From: Terrisporobacter othiniensis
Lineage (GTDB): Bacteria; Bacillota; Clostridia; Peptostreptococcales; Peptostreptococcaceae
Assembly (NCBI RefSeq): GCF_000808015.1
Contig: NZ_JWHR01000075.1
Coordinates: 1 to 61,740 of the forward strand
Direction of reading: 5' to 3'
DNA: 61,740 nt
Positions within the stretch are counted from its first letter, which is position 1, and each line of letters starts with the position of its first letter. A program made the position numbers and the translations under genes. The notes below the pieces were generated by a model. It was given only the letters and a program-made list of their open reading frames with translations. It had not been told where the DNA came from and ran no database searches. Of the stretch, positions 46,438 through 55,644 are shown in pieces.

Positions 46438-48897
46438 TTGATATATAATAAAAAATGGACATTAAAACATAAAGGAAAAGTTAAAACGACAGATTTGAGT
46501 AAGAAAATAAATATTTCCTCGGAAATTAGCCAAATATTAAATAATAGAGGTATAAATGACGAAAAAAATGCAGAAATTTTTATGAATCCATCTTTAGAAT
46601 ATTTAAGAGATCCTTTTTTAATGAAGGATATGAAGAGGGCTACAGATAGAATAAAGAAAGCTATTGAAAATAAAGAACGAATTTATATTTATGGTGACTA
46701 TGATGTAGACGGAGTGTCCTCTACATCTATTCTATATATATACTTTAAATCTATAGGTTTTCCAGTGAAATATTATATTCCAAATAGATTGGAAGAAGGA
46801 TATGGTATAAATGAAGAGGCAATAAAGAAAATAAACGATGATGGCTGTGACCTTATTATAACAGTAGATTGTGGTATAACATCAGTTAAAGAGGTAGAAT
46901 TAGCTAATGAGCTTGGAATTGATGTTATAATAACAGATCACCATGAGTGCCAAAGTGATATACCTGATGCTTATGCAATAGTAAATCCAAAACAAGAAGA
47001 GTGTAATTATCCATTTGACATGCTTTGTGGATGCGGGGTAGCATTTAAAATGATTCAAGCTTTAACCGATGAAGAAGAGTTTAAGACATCTATGTTTGAT
47101 TATTTAGAAATAGTAACTCTAGCAACAATATGTGATATAGTACCACTTATAGATGAAAATAGAATAATTGTAAAAAATGGTTTAAAACTAATGAAAGAGG
47201 GCAAAAATTTAGGTTTAAGAGAACTGATTAAAGTATGTGGTATTGAAACTAGCAAAATAGGGTCATCTCACATAGGTTATTCAGTAGGCCCTAGAATTAA
47301 TGCCTCTGGTAGACTAGGATACTCATATTTAGGAGTACAACTATTTACTACTGATTTGGAAGATGAAGCAAAAGAAATAGCAAATATATTGGAATCAAAA
47401 AATATTGAAAGACAAATGATAGAAAGTAAGATGTATAAAGAGGCTGAAGATGTTTTAGCAAGTGATGAAAAGTATAAAGATGACAAGGTACTTGTAGTAG
47501 CGAAAGAAGGATGGCAACATGGAATAATAGGAATAGTTGCATCTAAGCTAACAGAAAAATATTATAAACCTACAATATTACTTACTATAGAAGATGGTGA
47601 AGCAACTGGTTCAGCAAGATCTATTAAAGGATTTAGTATATTTGATGCATTAGTAAGTTGCAAAGACTTAATGAATAAATTTGGTGGACATGAGCAGGCA
47701 GCAGGATTAGCTTTAAATGCAGAAAATATAGAAGAATTAAGAAGAAGAGTAAACGAAATAGCAGATTATAATTTAAGTAAAGAAGATTTAATTGAAAATA
47801 TAAAAGTTGAATATGAACTTGAAGAAGACAGTGCGACACTAGAATTAGTAGACGATTTACATAAGTTAGAACCTTTTGGATTAAGCAACCCATCACCAAG
47901 ATTTATTATGAGAGATTTATTACTGACTAATATTTATAAAATGGGAAAAAATAAACAACACCTAAAACTAATTTGTGAAAATAAAAAATCTTATGAATGT
48001 GTAGGATTTAATATGGCTTATTTAGCTGATGATTTTCAAGAAGGCGATAAGATAGATGTTTTATTTCAAATAGATGAAAATAATTTTAACAATGAACGCA
48101 AAGTCCAATTTTTATTAAAAGATATAAGGTTATCTCATCCTAAGTCAGTAATATCAAATAATTTATCAATTAAGTTACTTGAAAAGATAAGTCCAAGGGA
48201 TAGTGATAGTTTATATAATATTCATGTAAGTGAAGAGAATCTATCAATTAATATAGATGGTGATAAAGATATAAATATTTTTGATTATATAAAAGAAGAT
48301 ACATTGATTATAACAAATACATTAAATGGATTTTACCGAGCTTTATCAGATGTTTCACTAACAGATTTGGACTATGGTATAAATTATAATTATATTTATG
48401 AAAAAAATAAGAAAGTACAACTTATATTTTCACCTAATATTGATAAAATAGACTTAAAAAGATATAATAGTATTATTCTTTATGATTTTTTGTATAATAA
48501 AGGAGAATATTCTAATCTAAATAAGAACATTTTAAATAATAAATCTGTTATTAAGTATTATAGTAGTGAAGATAAAATATATTTAAAAAACATTATGGAT
48601 AATATAGTTCCAAATAGAGAAGAATTTATCAATATTTATAAGCAAATGCTTGTAAGTAAAGAATTACAATTAAAGCTAACTGAATTAAAAAAAGTATTTA
48701 AACTTCTACCTTTAAAAATATTTATAATACTTAAAGTTTTTAAAGAATTAAATTTATTGAATTTTGAAATTAACTATGAAGAAAATACTATAGCCATATA
48801 TTTATTAGAAAAACCTGATAAAAAGCTTAATTTGGATGAAAGTGTAATACTTAATAATCTAAAAGAATTAAAACAAGAGTATGTAAAAAGCCATTAG
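46438..48897 (+). CDS. recJ: Single-stranded-DNA-specific exonuclease RecJ
   Basis: An 819-residue DHH/DHHA1 exonuclease used in recombination and mismatch repair. Metal motifs: YGDYDVDGVSS near 94, TVDCGITS, TDHHE, and CGCGVAFKMIQ. The DHHA1 domain has SGRLGY and GGHEQAAGLAL. An OB domain follows, then a C-terminal extension of about 250 residues with poor conservation, like the longer Firmicutes RecJ proteins. The start is a TTG after GAGGTGAGAG. apt follows in 12 bases. Confidence 0.94.
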   Translation: MIYNKKWTLKHKGKVKTTDLSKKINISSEISQILNNRGINDEKNAEIFMNPSLEYLRDPFLMKDMKRATDRIKKAIENKERIYIYGDYDVDGVSSTSILYIYFKSIGFPVKYYIPNRLEEGYGINEEAIKKINDDGCDLIITVDCGITSVKEVELANELGIDVIITDHHECQSDIPDAYAIVNPKQEECNYPFDMLCGCGVAFKMIQALTDEEEFKTSMFDYLEIVTLATICDIVPLIDENRIIVKNGLKLMKEGKNLGLRELIKVCGIETSKIGSSHIGYSVGPRINASGRLGYSYLGVQLFTTDLEDEAKEIANILESKNIERQMIESKMYKEAEDVLASDEKYKDDKVLVVAKEGWQHGIIGIVASKLTEKYYKPTILLTIEDGEATGSARSIKGFSIFDALVSCKDLMNKFGGHEQAAGLALNAENIEELRRRVNEIADYNLSKEDLIENIKVEYELEEDSATLELVDDLHKLEPFGLSNPSPRFIMRDLLLTNIYKMGKNKQHLKLICENKKSYECVGFNMAYLADDFQEGDKIDVLFQIDENNFNNERKVQFLLKDIRLSHPKSVISNNLSIKLLEKISPRDSDSLYNIHVSEENLSINIDGDKDINIFDYIKEDTLIITNTLNGFYRALSDVSLTDLDYGINYNYIYEKNKKVQLIFSPNIDKIDLKRYNSIILYDFLYNKGEYSNLNKNILNNKSVIKYYSSEDKIYLKNIMDNIVPNREEFINIYKQMLVSKELQLKLTELKKVFKLLPLKIFIILKVFKELNLLNFEINYEENTIAIYLLEKPDKKLNLDESVILNNLKELKQEYVKSH

Positions 48898-48909
48898 GAG
48901 GAGTTTTAA

Positions 48910-49422
48910 ATGGATTTAAAACAAATAGTAAGAGTAATTGAAGATTTTCCAAAGGAAGGAATAAGCTTTAAAGACATAACAACATTATTACAAGATGGTA
49001 AAGCACTTAAATTTGCAATTGATGAAATAATAGCAGATTTAAAGGATAAGGAAGTTGATTTAATTGTAGGACCAGAAGCAAGAGGATTCTTAATGGGAAC
49101 ACCGGTTGCTTATGGTATGGGAATTGGTTTTATACCAGTTAGAAAACCTGGGAAATTACCATGGGAAGTTGAAGGTTATGAATATGATTTAGAGTATGGT
49201 TCTAATAGACTAGAAATACACAAAGATGCTATTAAGCCAGGGCAAAAGGTTGCAATAGTAGATGATTTATTAGCTACAGGTGGAACTATGGAAGCAGCAG
49301 CTAAACTTATAGAAAAGCTAGGCGGAGAAGTGGTTTCAATGCAATTTTTAATAGAATTAGAAGACTTAGACGGAAGAGCAAAATTAGCAAAATATAATGT
49401 TAATTCTCTTATAAAATACTAG
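48910..49422 (+). CDS. apt: Adenine phosphoribosyltransferase
   Basis: A 170-residue purine salvage enzyme that makes AMP from adenine and PRPP. The PRPP site is [33 protein letters not shown] and [15 protein letters not shown] are family hallmarks. The start follows TAGGAGGAG. It sits between recJ and rel, an arrangement common in Firmicutes. Confidence 0.97.
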   Translation: MDLKQIVRVIEDFPKEGISFKDITTLLQDGKALKFAIDEIIADLKDKEVDLIVGPEARGFLMGTPVAYGMGIGFIPVRKPGKLPWEVEGYEYDLEYGSNRLEIHKDAIKPGQKVAIVDDLLATGGTMEAAAKLIEKLGGEVVSMQFLIELEDLDGRAKLAKYNVNSLIKY

Positions 49423-49430
49423 ACAATAAT

Positions 49431-49456
49431 AATAGTTGGTTTTTACCAACTATTTT
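49431..49456 (+). terminator. Short hairpin between apt and rel
   Basis: ATAGTTGGT / ACCAACTAT with a four-T loop and TTTT after it. It is probably a partial terminator, 9 bases after the apt stop. Confidence 0.7.
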
Positions 49457-49497
49457 CATATATAATAAAATTTATACTTTAGAGAATAGGTGGTTAT

Positions 49498-51705
49498 ATG
49501 CATGATAAGGAATTACAGGAGATTCTAGATAAAATAAAAGAATATGCTCCTAATACAGATACTACTCTTGTAGAAAAAGCTTACTATTTGGCAAAATCTG
49601 CCCATGAAGGTATCCTAAGAAAATCAGGTGAACCTTATATAATTCATCCAATAGCTGTTGCAAATATTCTTGTAGATATGGAACTTGATATAGAAACTAT
49701 ATCAGCAGGACTTTTACATGATGTGATAGAAGATACGGACTATACTTATGATGATATAGAAGAAATGTTTAGTAAGGAGATTGCTGATTTAGTTGATGGG
49801 GTTACAAAACTTGGTCAAATTAAATATCAATCAAAAGAAGAAACGCAAGCTGAGAATTTAAGAAAAATGTTTTTAGCCATGGCAAAAGACATTAGGGTAA
49901 TTCTTATAAAGTTAGCTGATAGACTACATAATATGAGAACTCTAAAATATATGCCAGAAGAAAAGGCTAAATATAAAGCAAAAGAAACTTTAGAAATCTA
50001 TGGTGGAATAGCTCATAGGTTAGGAATCTCTAAAATTAAATGGGAATTGGAAGATTTAGCACTAAGATATATAGACCCAGATGGATACTATGACTTAGTA
50101 GATAAAGTTTCTATGAAAAGAAGTCAAAGAGAAGAATATATAAGCAGAATAGTAAATTTATTACAAGAAAAGTTTAACGAAGTTAATATAGATTGTGAAG
50201 TTTATGGAAGACCAAAGCATTTTTACAGCATTTATAGAAAAATGAAAAATAAGCATAAGACTTTTGAAGAAATTTTTGATTTAACTGCTGTTAGAATAGT
50301 CGTAGATACAATAAAGGATTGTTATGCAGTTCTCGGTATGGTTCATACTTTATGGGTACCAATGCCAGGAAGATTTAAAGACTATATAGCAATGCCTAAA
50401 GCTAATATGTATCAATCTCTTCATACTACAGTAATTGGACCAGAAGGTGAGCCTGTAGAAATTCAAATTAGGACTCATGAAATGCATAATATTGCCGAAT
50501 ATGGTATAGCAGCTCACTGGAAATATAAAGAAGGTACAATGAGTAATGATGAAAAGATGGAAGAAAAATTAAAATGGCTAAGACAAATGATGGAGTGGGA
50601 AAAAGATGTAAAAGATCCTCAAGAGTTCTTAGATTCATTAAAAGAAGATGTATTTAATAGTCAAGTTTATGTATTTACTCCTAAGGGGGACGTTATTGAG
50701 CTACCAGCGGAATCTACACCAATAGATTTTGCATACAGGGTTCATAGTAAGGTAGGAAATAAATGTGTAGGAGCTAAAATAAATGGTAGACTAGTTCCTA
50801 TTGATTATACATTGCAAAATGGGGAAATTGTTGAAGTCATTACATCATCAAATTCAAATGGACCGAGCCGTGATTGGTTAAAGATTGTTAAAACTCCAAA
50901 TGCAAGAAATAGAATAAGACAATTCTTTAAGAAAGAAAGAAGAGAAGAAAATATTGAAAGAGGATATGAAATATTAGAAAAAGAATTTAAAAAATATGGT
51001 ATTCCTTTAAAAGACTCTTCTATAGAAAAGTTTATGGAACAAATAGCAAAGAAATTTAATCAACCAAGCTTGGAAGATTTTATTGCAACTATAGGATATG
51101 GCGGAATAGTAGTTAGCCAAGTTGTTCCAAAGGTTAGAGATTTTTACCTTAAAGAAGAAAAGAAAAAAGAAAAAGAAAATAGACAAAAAGAAAATGAAGA
51201 TTTATCAAAATATAATATAACTGACAAGGAATACAAGGAAAAAAGAAAGAAGAGTAGTTCTGGGGTTATAGTAAAAGGTCTAGATAATATACTTGTTAGA
51301 TTTGCTAAATGTTGTAATCCATTACCTGGAGACGAAATAGTAGGATATGTTACGAAGGGTAGAGGTGTGGCGATACATAGATCAGATTGTCCAAACTGCC
51401 AAATGAACGATGAATTTTTCAAGAAAAGACTTGTAGATGTAAGTTGGGATGCTCCTAAAAAGTCTAAATTTGAAGGCGAAATTAAAATTATTGGAACAGA
51501 TAGAAAAAGTATGCTAAATGATGTTATTCATACAATAGCGATGCAAAAACTTAATATAAATGGAATTAATGCAAGAAAATCAAAAGACGAAATGACTCAA
51601 ATTAACTTATTAATTGAAGTAAATGATATTTCTGAACTAACAAATTTAATGAAAAAAATTAAGTCTATACCTGGTGTAGATGATGTTTTCAGGGTAAGAA
51701 ATTAG
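49498..51705 (+). CDS. rel: Bifunctional (p)ppGpp synthetase/hydrolase Rel
   Basis: A 735-residue stringent-response enzyme. The HD hydrolase domain is intact (SGLLHDVIEDT appears as AGLLHDVIEDT, with SAHEG and RLHNMRTL). The synthetase domain has RKMKNKHKTFEEIFDLTAVR and MPKANMYQSLHTTVIGPEG. A TGS domain starts near 390 (YVFTPKGDVIELPAESTPIDFAY in pieces), and a zinc-finger or ACT region (RFAKCCNPLPGDEIVGYVT) ends it. It can therefore both make and destroy (p)ppGpp. The ATG follows AGGTGG. Confidence 0.96.
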   Translation: MHDKELQEILDKIKEYAPNTDTTLVEKAYYLAKSAHEGILRKSGEPYIIHPIAVANILVDMELDIETISAGLLHDVIEDTDYTYDDIEEMFSKEIADLVDGVTKLGQIKYQSKEETQAENLRKMFLAMAKDIRVILIKLADRLHNMRTLKYMPEEKAKYKAKETLEIYGGIAHRLGISKIKWELEDLALRYIDPDGYYDLVDKVSMKRSQREEYISRIVNLLQEKFNEVNIDCEVYGRPKHFYSIYRKMKNKHKTFEEIFDLTAVRIVVDTIKDCYAVLGMVHTLWVPMPGRFKDYIAMPKANMYQSLHTTVIGPEGEPVEIQIRTHEMHNIAEYGIAAHWKYKEGTMSNDEKMEEKLKWLRQMMEWEKDVKDPQEFLDSLKEDVFNSQVYVFTPKGDVIELPAESTPIDFAYRVHSKVGNKCVGAKINGRLVPIDYTLQNGEIVEVITSSNSNGPSRDWLKIVKTPNARNRIRQFFKKERREENIERGYEILEKEFKKYGIPLKDSSIEKFMEQIAKKFNQPSLEDFIATIGYGGIVVSQVVPKVRDFYLKEEKKKEKENRQKENEDLSKYNITDKEYKEKRKKSSSGVIVKGLDNILVRFAKCCNPLPGDEIVGYVTKGRGVAIHRSDCPNCQMNDEFFKKRLVDVSWDAPKKSKFEGEIKIIGTDRKSMLNDVIHTIAMQKLNINGINARKSKDEMTQINLLIEVNDISELTNLMKKIKSIPGVDDVFRVRN

Positions 51706-51714
51706 GAGGAAAAT

Positions 51715-52164
51715 ATGAGAGCAGTTGTACAAAAGGTTTCATCTTCCAAAGTAACAGTAGATGAAGAAGTTGTTGGACAAATAAATCAAGGACTAATGGT
51801 TTTACTTGGAGTTACTCATGATGATACATCAAAAGATGTTGATTATATGGTAGATAAAGTAACTAATTTAAGAATATTTGAAGATGAAGACGGAAAAATG
51901 AATTTATCATTAAAAGATGTTGATGGTGAAGTTTTAGCCGTTTCTCAATTTACACTTTATGGGGATGCAAGAAGAGGTAGAAGACCTAGCTTTTCTGATG
52001 CAGCAAGGCCAGAAGTGGCAAATCCTTTATATGAAGAATTTGTTGAAAAAATAAAAAAACAAGGGATTAATGTAGGCACAGGACAGTTTGGAGCTCATAT
52101 GATGGTTGATTTAACTAATGATGGACCTGTGACTATATTACTAGAATCAAGAAAAGAATTCTAA
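51715..52164 (+). CDS. dtd: D-aminoacyl-tRNA deacylase
   Basis: A 149-residue enzyme that removes D-amino acids from tRNA. The catalytic motifs are [10 protein letters not shown] and [11 protein letters not shown]. It starts [20 protein letters not shown], as usual. The ribosome site TAGGAGGA overlaps the end of rel; spacing is nine bases, so it is in the same operon. Confidence 0.97.
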   Translation: MRAVVQKVSSSKVTVDEEVVGQINQGLMVLLGVTHDDTSKDVDYMVDKVTNLRIFEDEDGKMNLSLKDVDGEVLAVSQFTLYGDARRGRRPSFSDAARPEVANPLYEEFVEKIKKQGINVGTGQFGAHMMVDLTNDGPVTILLESRKEF

Positions 52165-52177
52165 GGAGGGGGAAGCT

Positions 52178-52795
52178 ATGATATTAGAAAAAATCGTTGA
52201 AAGTCGCATGGGTGAAAATACTTATGTAGTTGGAGACGAAAATACAAAAAAATGCATTGTTGTTGATCCAGGGGTAAATCTTGTTGATATAATGAACTTT
52301 GTAAAAAGACAAAATTTAAATGTAGAATATATTGTACTAACTCATGGTCATGGAGATCATATAACAAATGTTTTAACTTTAAAAGAAGCAACAAATGCTA
52401 AAATAGTAGCCCATGAAGAAGAGAAAGAAATATTAATAGATAAAAGAAAAAATTTAAGTGCTTCACTTCCTTCAAATACTGTGGAATTAGATGCTGATAT
52501 ATATGTTAAAGATAATGATACATTAAAAGTTGGAGATATGAAATTAAAATTTATTCACACTCCAGGGCATACTCCAGGAAGTATGTGTATAAAAATTGAT
52601 AAACATATGCTTACAGGAGATACTTTATTTGCGGGGAGTATAGGAAGAACAGATTTTTATGGCGGTGACTATAAAAAAATGGAAAAATCATTAAAAAGAT
52701 TACAAAATCAAGATGATGATATAACGGTTTATCCAGGTCATGGTCCAAATTCTACTTTAAAAATAGAAAAAATGACAAATCCTTTTATGAGATAA
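52178..52795 (+). CDS. Metallo-beta-lactamase-fold hydrolase (glyoxalase II-like)
   Basis: A 205-residue hydrolase with the two-metal motif THGHGDH, then HTPGHTPGSMCI, TGDTLFAGSIGRTDF and YPGHGPNST. It belongs to the GloB-like group, which includes thioester and persulfide hydrolases, so the substrate is not fixed. Its ribosome site is AAGGAGGGGG, and it follows dtd by 13 bases. Confidence 0.92.
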   Translation: MILEKIVESRMGENTYVVGDENTKKCIVVDPGVNLVDIMNFVKRQNLNVEYIVLTHGHGDHITNVLTLKEATNAKIVAHEEEKEILIDKRKNLSASLPSNTVELDADIYVKDNDTLKVGDMKLKFIHTPGHTPGSMCIKIDKHMLTGDTLFAGSIGRTDFYGGDYKKMEKSLKRLQNQDDDITVYPGHGPNSTLKIEKMTNPFMR

Positions 52796-52829
52796 ATACA
52801 CTTGCGAGGATTTCAAAAGGAGCTAGAAA

Positions 52830-54302
52830 ATGATAGGTATTGTATTAAAAGGTCATGATTTTAAATATGAAGTAAGCGAACTAGTTAAACTTTTTACTTC
52901 AGAGCTTAGATTCATTGACGAAAGAGATTGCATGATGGTTGTAGAGAATACTTTATTTTCTCATAATAACAATATTTTTTCCAAAACTGTTTATTGTGAA
53001 AATTATGGAGTAATATATGAACATGTAGAACATAGAAGCTTAGAGGGGTTAAGTAAGAGAGAAGAAAAAAAGGTTATAAAGGAAACTATAAAAAGGAGTA
53101 TGTTCAAAATTCTAGAAAAGAAGTTTAAGATTACTCCACCATGGGGAATACTTACAGGTATAAGACCTGTAAAAATAGTACATTCACTACTTGATGATAA
53201 TTTTAGTGATGAAGAAATAAGAGAAAAATTAACTAGAGATTATTTTATAAGTGATGATAAAATTGATTTAGCTCTTGATATTGCAAGAAGAGAGCGAAAA
53301 TTCATATACCCAATAGATGAAAATAAAGTATCTTTATATGTGAGTATTCCATTTTGCCCTACAAGATGTTATTATTGTTCATTCCCTGCGAACTCTTTAA
53401 AGCAATTTGGAGGATTAAAACCTACATATGTAGCTAAATTACTTGAAGAAGTCGAAGGTGTAGCTAAGTTATTAGAAGAACAAAATAAATCAATAGAAAC
53501 TTTATATATTGGTGGAGGTACTCCAACTACTTTAACTCCTGATGAAATGGATACTTTAATAAAAGGACTATTTGAAAGATTTGATTTAAGTGAAATCAAA
53601 GAGTTTACAGTAGAGGCAGGAAGACCTGATACTATAAATAGAGAAATGTTAGAAGTCTTAAAGAAAAATAATGTAGACAGAATAAGTATTAATCCACAAA
53701 GTATGAATGATGAAACTTTACAAAAAATAGGTAGAAATCATAGTATACAAGATATAATTGACACATTCCATTTGGCTAGAGAAGTCGGATTTGATAATAT
53801 CAATATGGATATAATACTAGGGTTAGTAGATGAAGATTTAAGTATGGTTAGAAATACTTTAGATAAAATAAAAGAGCTATCTCCAGAAAGTCTAACTGTT
53901 CATACCTTAGCAGTAAAAAGAACATCAAAGCTAAAAGAAAATCTAGAAGATTATGAACTTGCTCAGTATGAAGAAATGGTAAAAATGATTAATTTAGCTA
54001 AGGAATATGCAGAGGATATGGGATTAAACCCTTATTATATGTACAGACAAAAACATATGCTAGGTAATCTAGAAAATATAGGTTATGCTAAAGAAGGTTA
54101 TGAATGTATTTATAATATGCAAATTATGGAGGAAAAACAAAGTAATTATGCATTAGGGGCTGGTTCTATAACTAAATTTGTATATCCTGATGAAGATAGG
54201 ATTGAAAGGGTAGAAAATGTCAAGAATGTAGAACAATATATTCAAAGAATTGACGAGATGATAAAAAGAAAGTATGAGGAGGTAGAGAAAAATGCTAAGT
54301 AA
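52830..54302 (+). CDS. hemZ: Radical SAM coproporphyrinogen dehydrogenase family protein HemZ
   Basis: A 490-residue radical SAM protein. A unique N-terminal region of about 160 residues precedes the cluster motif CPTRCYYCSFPAN near 181 and the HemN-like YIGGGTPTTLTPDEM and NPQSMNDETLQKIGRNHS. The long N-terminus fits HemZ of Firmicutes, not the shorter HemW. A true role in haem synthesis here is uncertain, since no other haem genes are visible. The last 11 bases overlap hisS. Confidence 0.9.
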   Translation: MIGIVLKGHDFKYEVSELVKLFTSELRFIDERDCMMVVENTLFSHNNNIFSKTVYCENYGVIYEHVEHRSLEGLSKREEKKVIKETIKRSMFKILEKKFKITPPWGILTGIRPVKIVHSLLDDNFSDEEIREKLTRDYFISDDKIDLALDIARRERKFIYPIDENKVSLYVSIPFCPTRCYYCSFPANSLKQFGGLKPTYVAKLLEEVEGVAKLLEEQNKSIETLYIGGGTPTTLTPDEMDTLIKGLFERFDLSEIKEFTVEAGRPDTINREMLEVLKKNNVDRISINPQSMNDETLQKIGRNHSIQDIIDTFHLAREVGFDNINMDIILGLVDEDLSMVRNTLDKIKELSPESLTVHTLAVKRTSKLKENLEDYELAQYEEMVKMINLAKEYAEDMGLNPYYMYRQKHMLGNLENIGYAKEGYECIYNMQIMEEKQSNYALGAGSITKFVYPDEDRIERVENVKNVEQYIQRIDEMIKRKYEEVEKNAK

Positions 54303-55554
54303 AGCGCCAAGAGGAACAAGAGATATATTACCAAAGGAAGTCTATAAATGGCACTATGTTGAGAAGAAATTCAGAGAAATATGTGCATTATATGGATATG
54401 AAGAAATGAGAACTCCTATATTTGAGCATACAGAAGTTTTCACAAGAAGTGTTGGTGACACAACAGATATAGTTCAAAAAGAAATGTATACTTTCACTGA
54501 TAAAGGTGATAGACAAATAAGTTTAAAACCAGAAGGGACTGCTGGAACTATCAGATCATTTATAGAAAATAAATTATATGCTGATACACAACCAACAAAA
54601 TTATTTTACATAACTCCATGCTTTAGATACGAAAGACCACAAGCAGGAAGGCAAAGACAATTCCACCAATTTGGTATTGAGGCACTAGGAAGTGATACAC
54701 CATCAATAGATGCAGAAGTTATATCTTTAGCAGTGCAATTCTTTAATGAATTAGGACTTAAAGATTTGTCAGTAAACATAAACTCAGTAGGATGTCCTGT
54801 TTGTAGAGAAGAATATAACAAAACTTTAAAAGCATATTTAGATGCTAAATCAGATGTATTATGTGAAACTTGTTTAGAGCGAAAAGACAAAAATCCAATG
54901 AGAGTTATAGATTGTAAAAACCCTACATGTAAAGCAAATATAACAGACATACCTTTCATGATAGATCACTTATGTGATGATTGTGAAAATCATTTTGATA
55001 AATTACAAGAATACTTAAGAGAGATGGATATAAAGTTTGTAGTTGATAAAACTATAGTTAGGGGACTTGACTACTACAGAAAAACTGCTTTCGAAATAAT
55101 ATCAAATGATATAGGATCACAAAGTACAGTTTGTGGCGGAGGAAGATATGATGGTCTAGTTGAACAATTAGGTGGGCCAAAAGGAATTAGTGGTATAGGA
55201 TTTGGGCTTGGAGCAGAAAGATTATTATTAACTTTAGAAAATAATAATATAGAAATAGAAAATCCAAAATCTACAGATATATACATAGCAACAATAGGAG
55301 ATACAGCTAAAACTAAGAGTTTTGGTTTAATAAAAGAACTAAGAGATAATCACATAAGCGCTGATATAGATCACTTAGGAAAAAGCTTAAAAGCTCAATT
55401 TAAATACTCAGATAAAATAAATGCTAAATATACAATAGTTATAGGTGATGACGAGTTAGCTAATGATGCAGCAACTCTTAAAAACATGGAAACATCAGAA
55501 CAAACTACTGTAAAACTTAGTGAATTAGTAAATGAGTTAAAAAATAGATTATAA
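54292..55554 (+). CDS. hisS: Histidyl-tRNA synthetase
   Basis: A 420-residue class II synthetase. Motif 1 lies in RTPIFEHTEVFTRSVG, motif 2 in CFRYERPQAGRQRQFHQFG, and motif 3 in GIGFGLGAERLLL. The histidine-specific RGLDYYRKTAFE is present near 259, and the C-terminal anticodon-binding domain ends the protein. It overlaps hemZ by 11 bases; GAGGAGGTAG within hemZ provides the ribosome site. Confidence 0.97.
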   Translation: MLSKAPRGTRDILPKEVYKWHYVEKKFREICALYGYEEMRTPIFEHTEVFTRSVGDTTDIVQKEMYTFTDKGDRQISLKPEGTAGTIRSFIENKLYADTQPTKLFYITPCFRYERPQAGRQRQFHQFGIEALGSDTPSIDAEVISLAVQFFNELGLKDLSVNINSVGCPVCREEYNKTLKAYLDAKSDVLCETCLERKDKNPMRVIDCKNPTCKANITDIPFMIDHLCDDCENHFDKLQEYLREMDIKFVVDKTIVRGLDYYRKTAFEIISNDIGSQSTVCGGGRYDGLVEQLGGPKGISGIGFGLGAERLLLTLENNNIEIENPKSTDIYIATIGDTAKTKSFGLIKELRDNHISADIDHLGKSLKAQFKYSDKINAKYTIVIGDDELANDAATLKNMETSEQTTVKLSELVNELKNRL

Positions 55555-55573
55555 TTAAAATTGACATAGAATA

Positions 55574-55618
55574 TAAGGTGAAAAGAGATGAATATTATCA
55601 TTCAATCTTTCACCTTTT
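55574..55618 (+). terminator. Hairpin between hisS and aspS
   Basis: AAGGTGAAA..GAT.GAAT / ATTC.ATC.TTTCACCTT forms a long imperfect stem followed by TTAG. It may be a weak terminator or attenuator before aspS. I see no T-box sequence. Confidence 0.65.
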
Positions 55619-55644
55619 AGTGCGTAAATGACGAAGGAGGAAAT

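Noticed and set aside
47277..47899. Several minus-strand frames opposite recJ
   Set aside because: Hydrophobic or Ser/Leu-rich products typical of antisense reading of an AT-rich gene; no start signals.
55559..55644. T-box regulation of aspS
   Set aside because: The gap is only 90 bases and lacks T-box sequence; only an ordinary hairpin is present.
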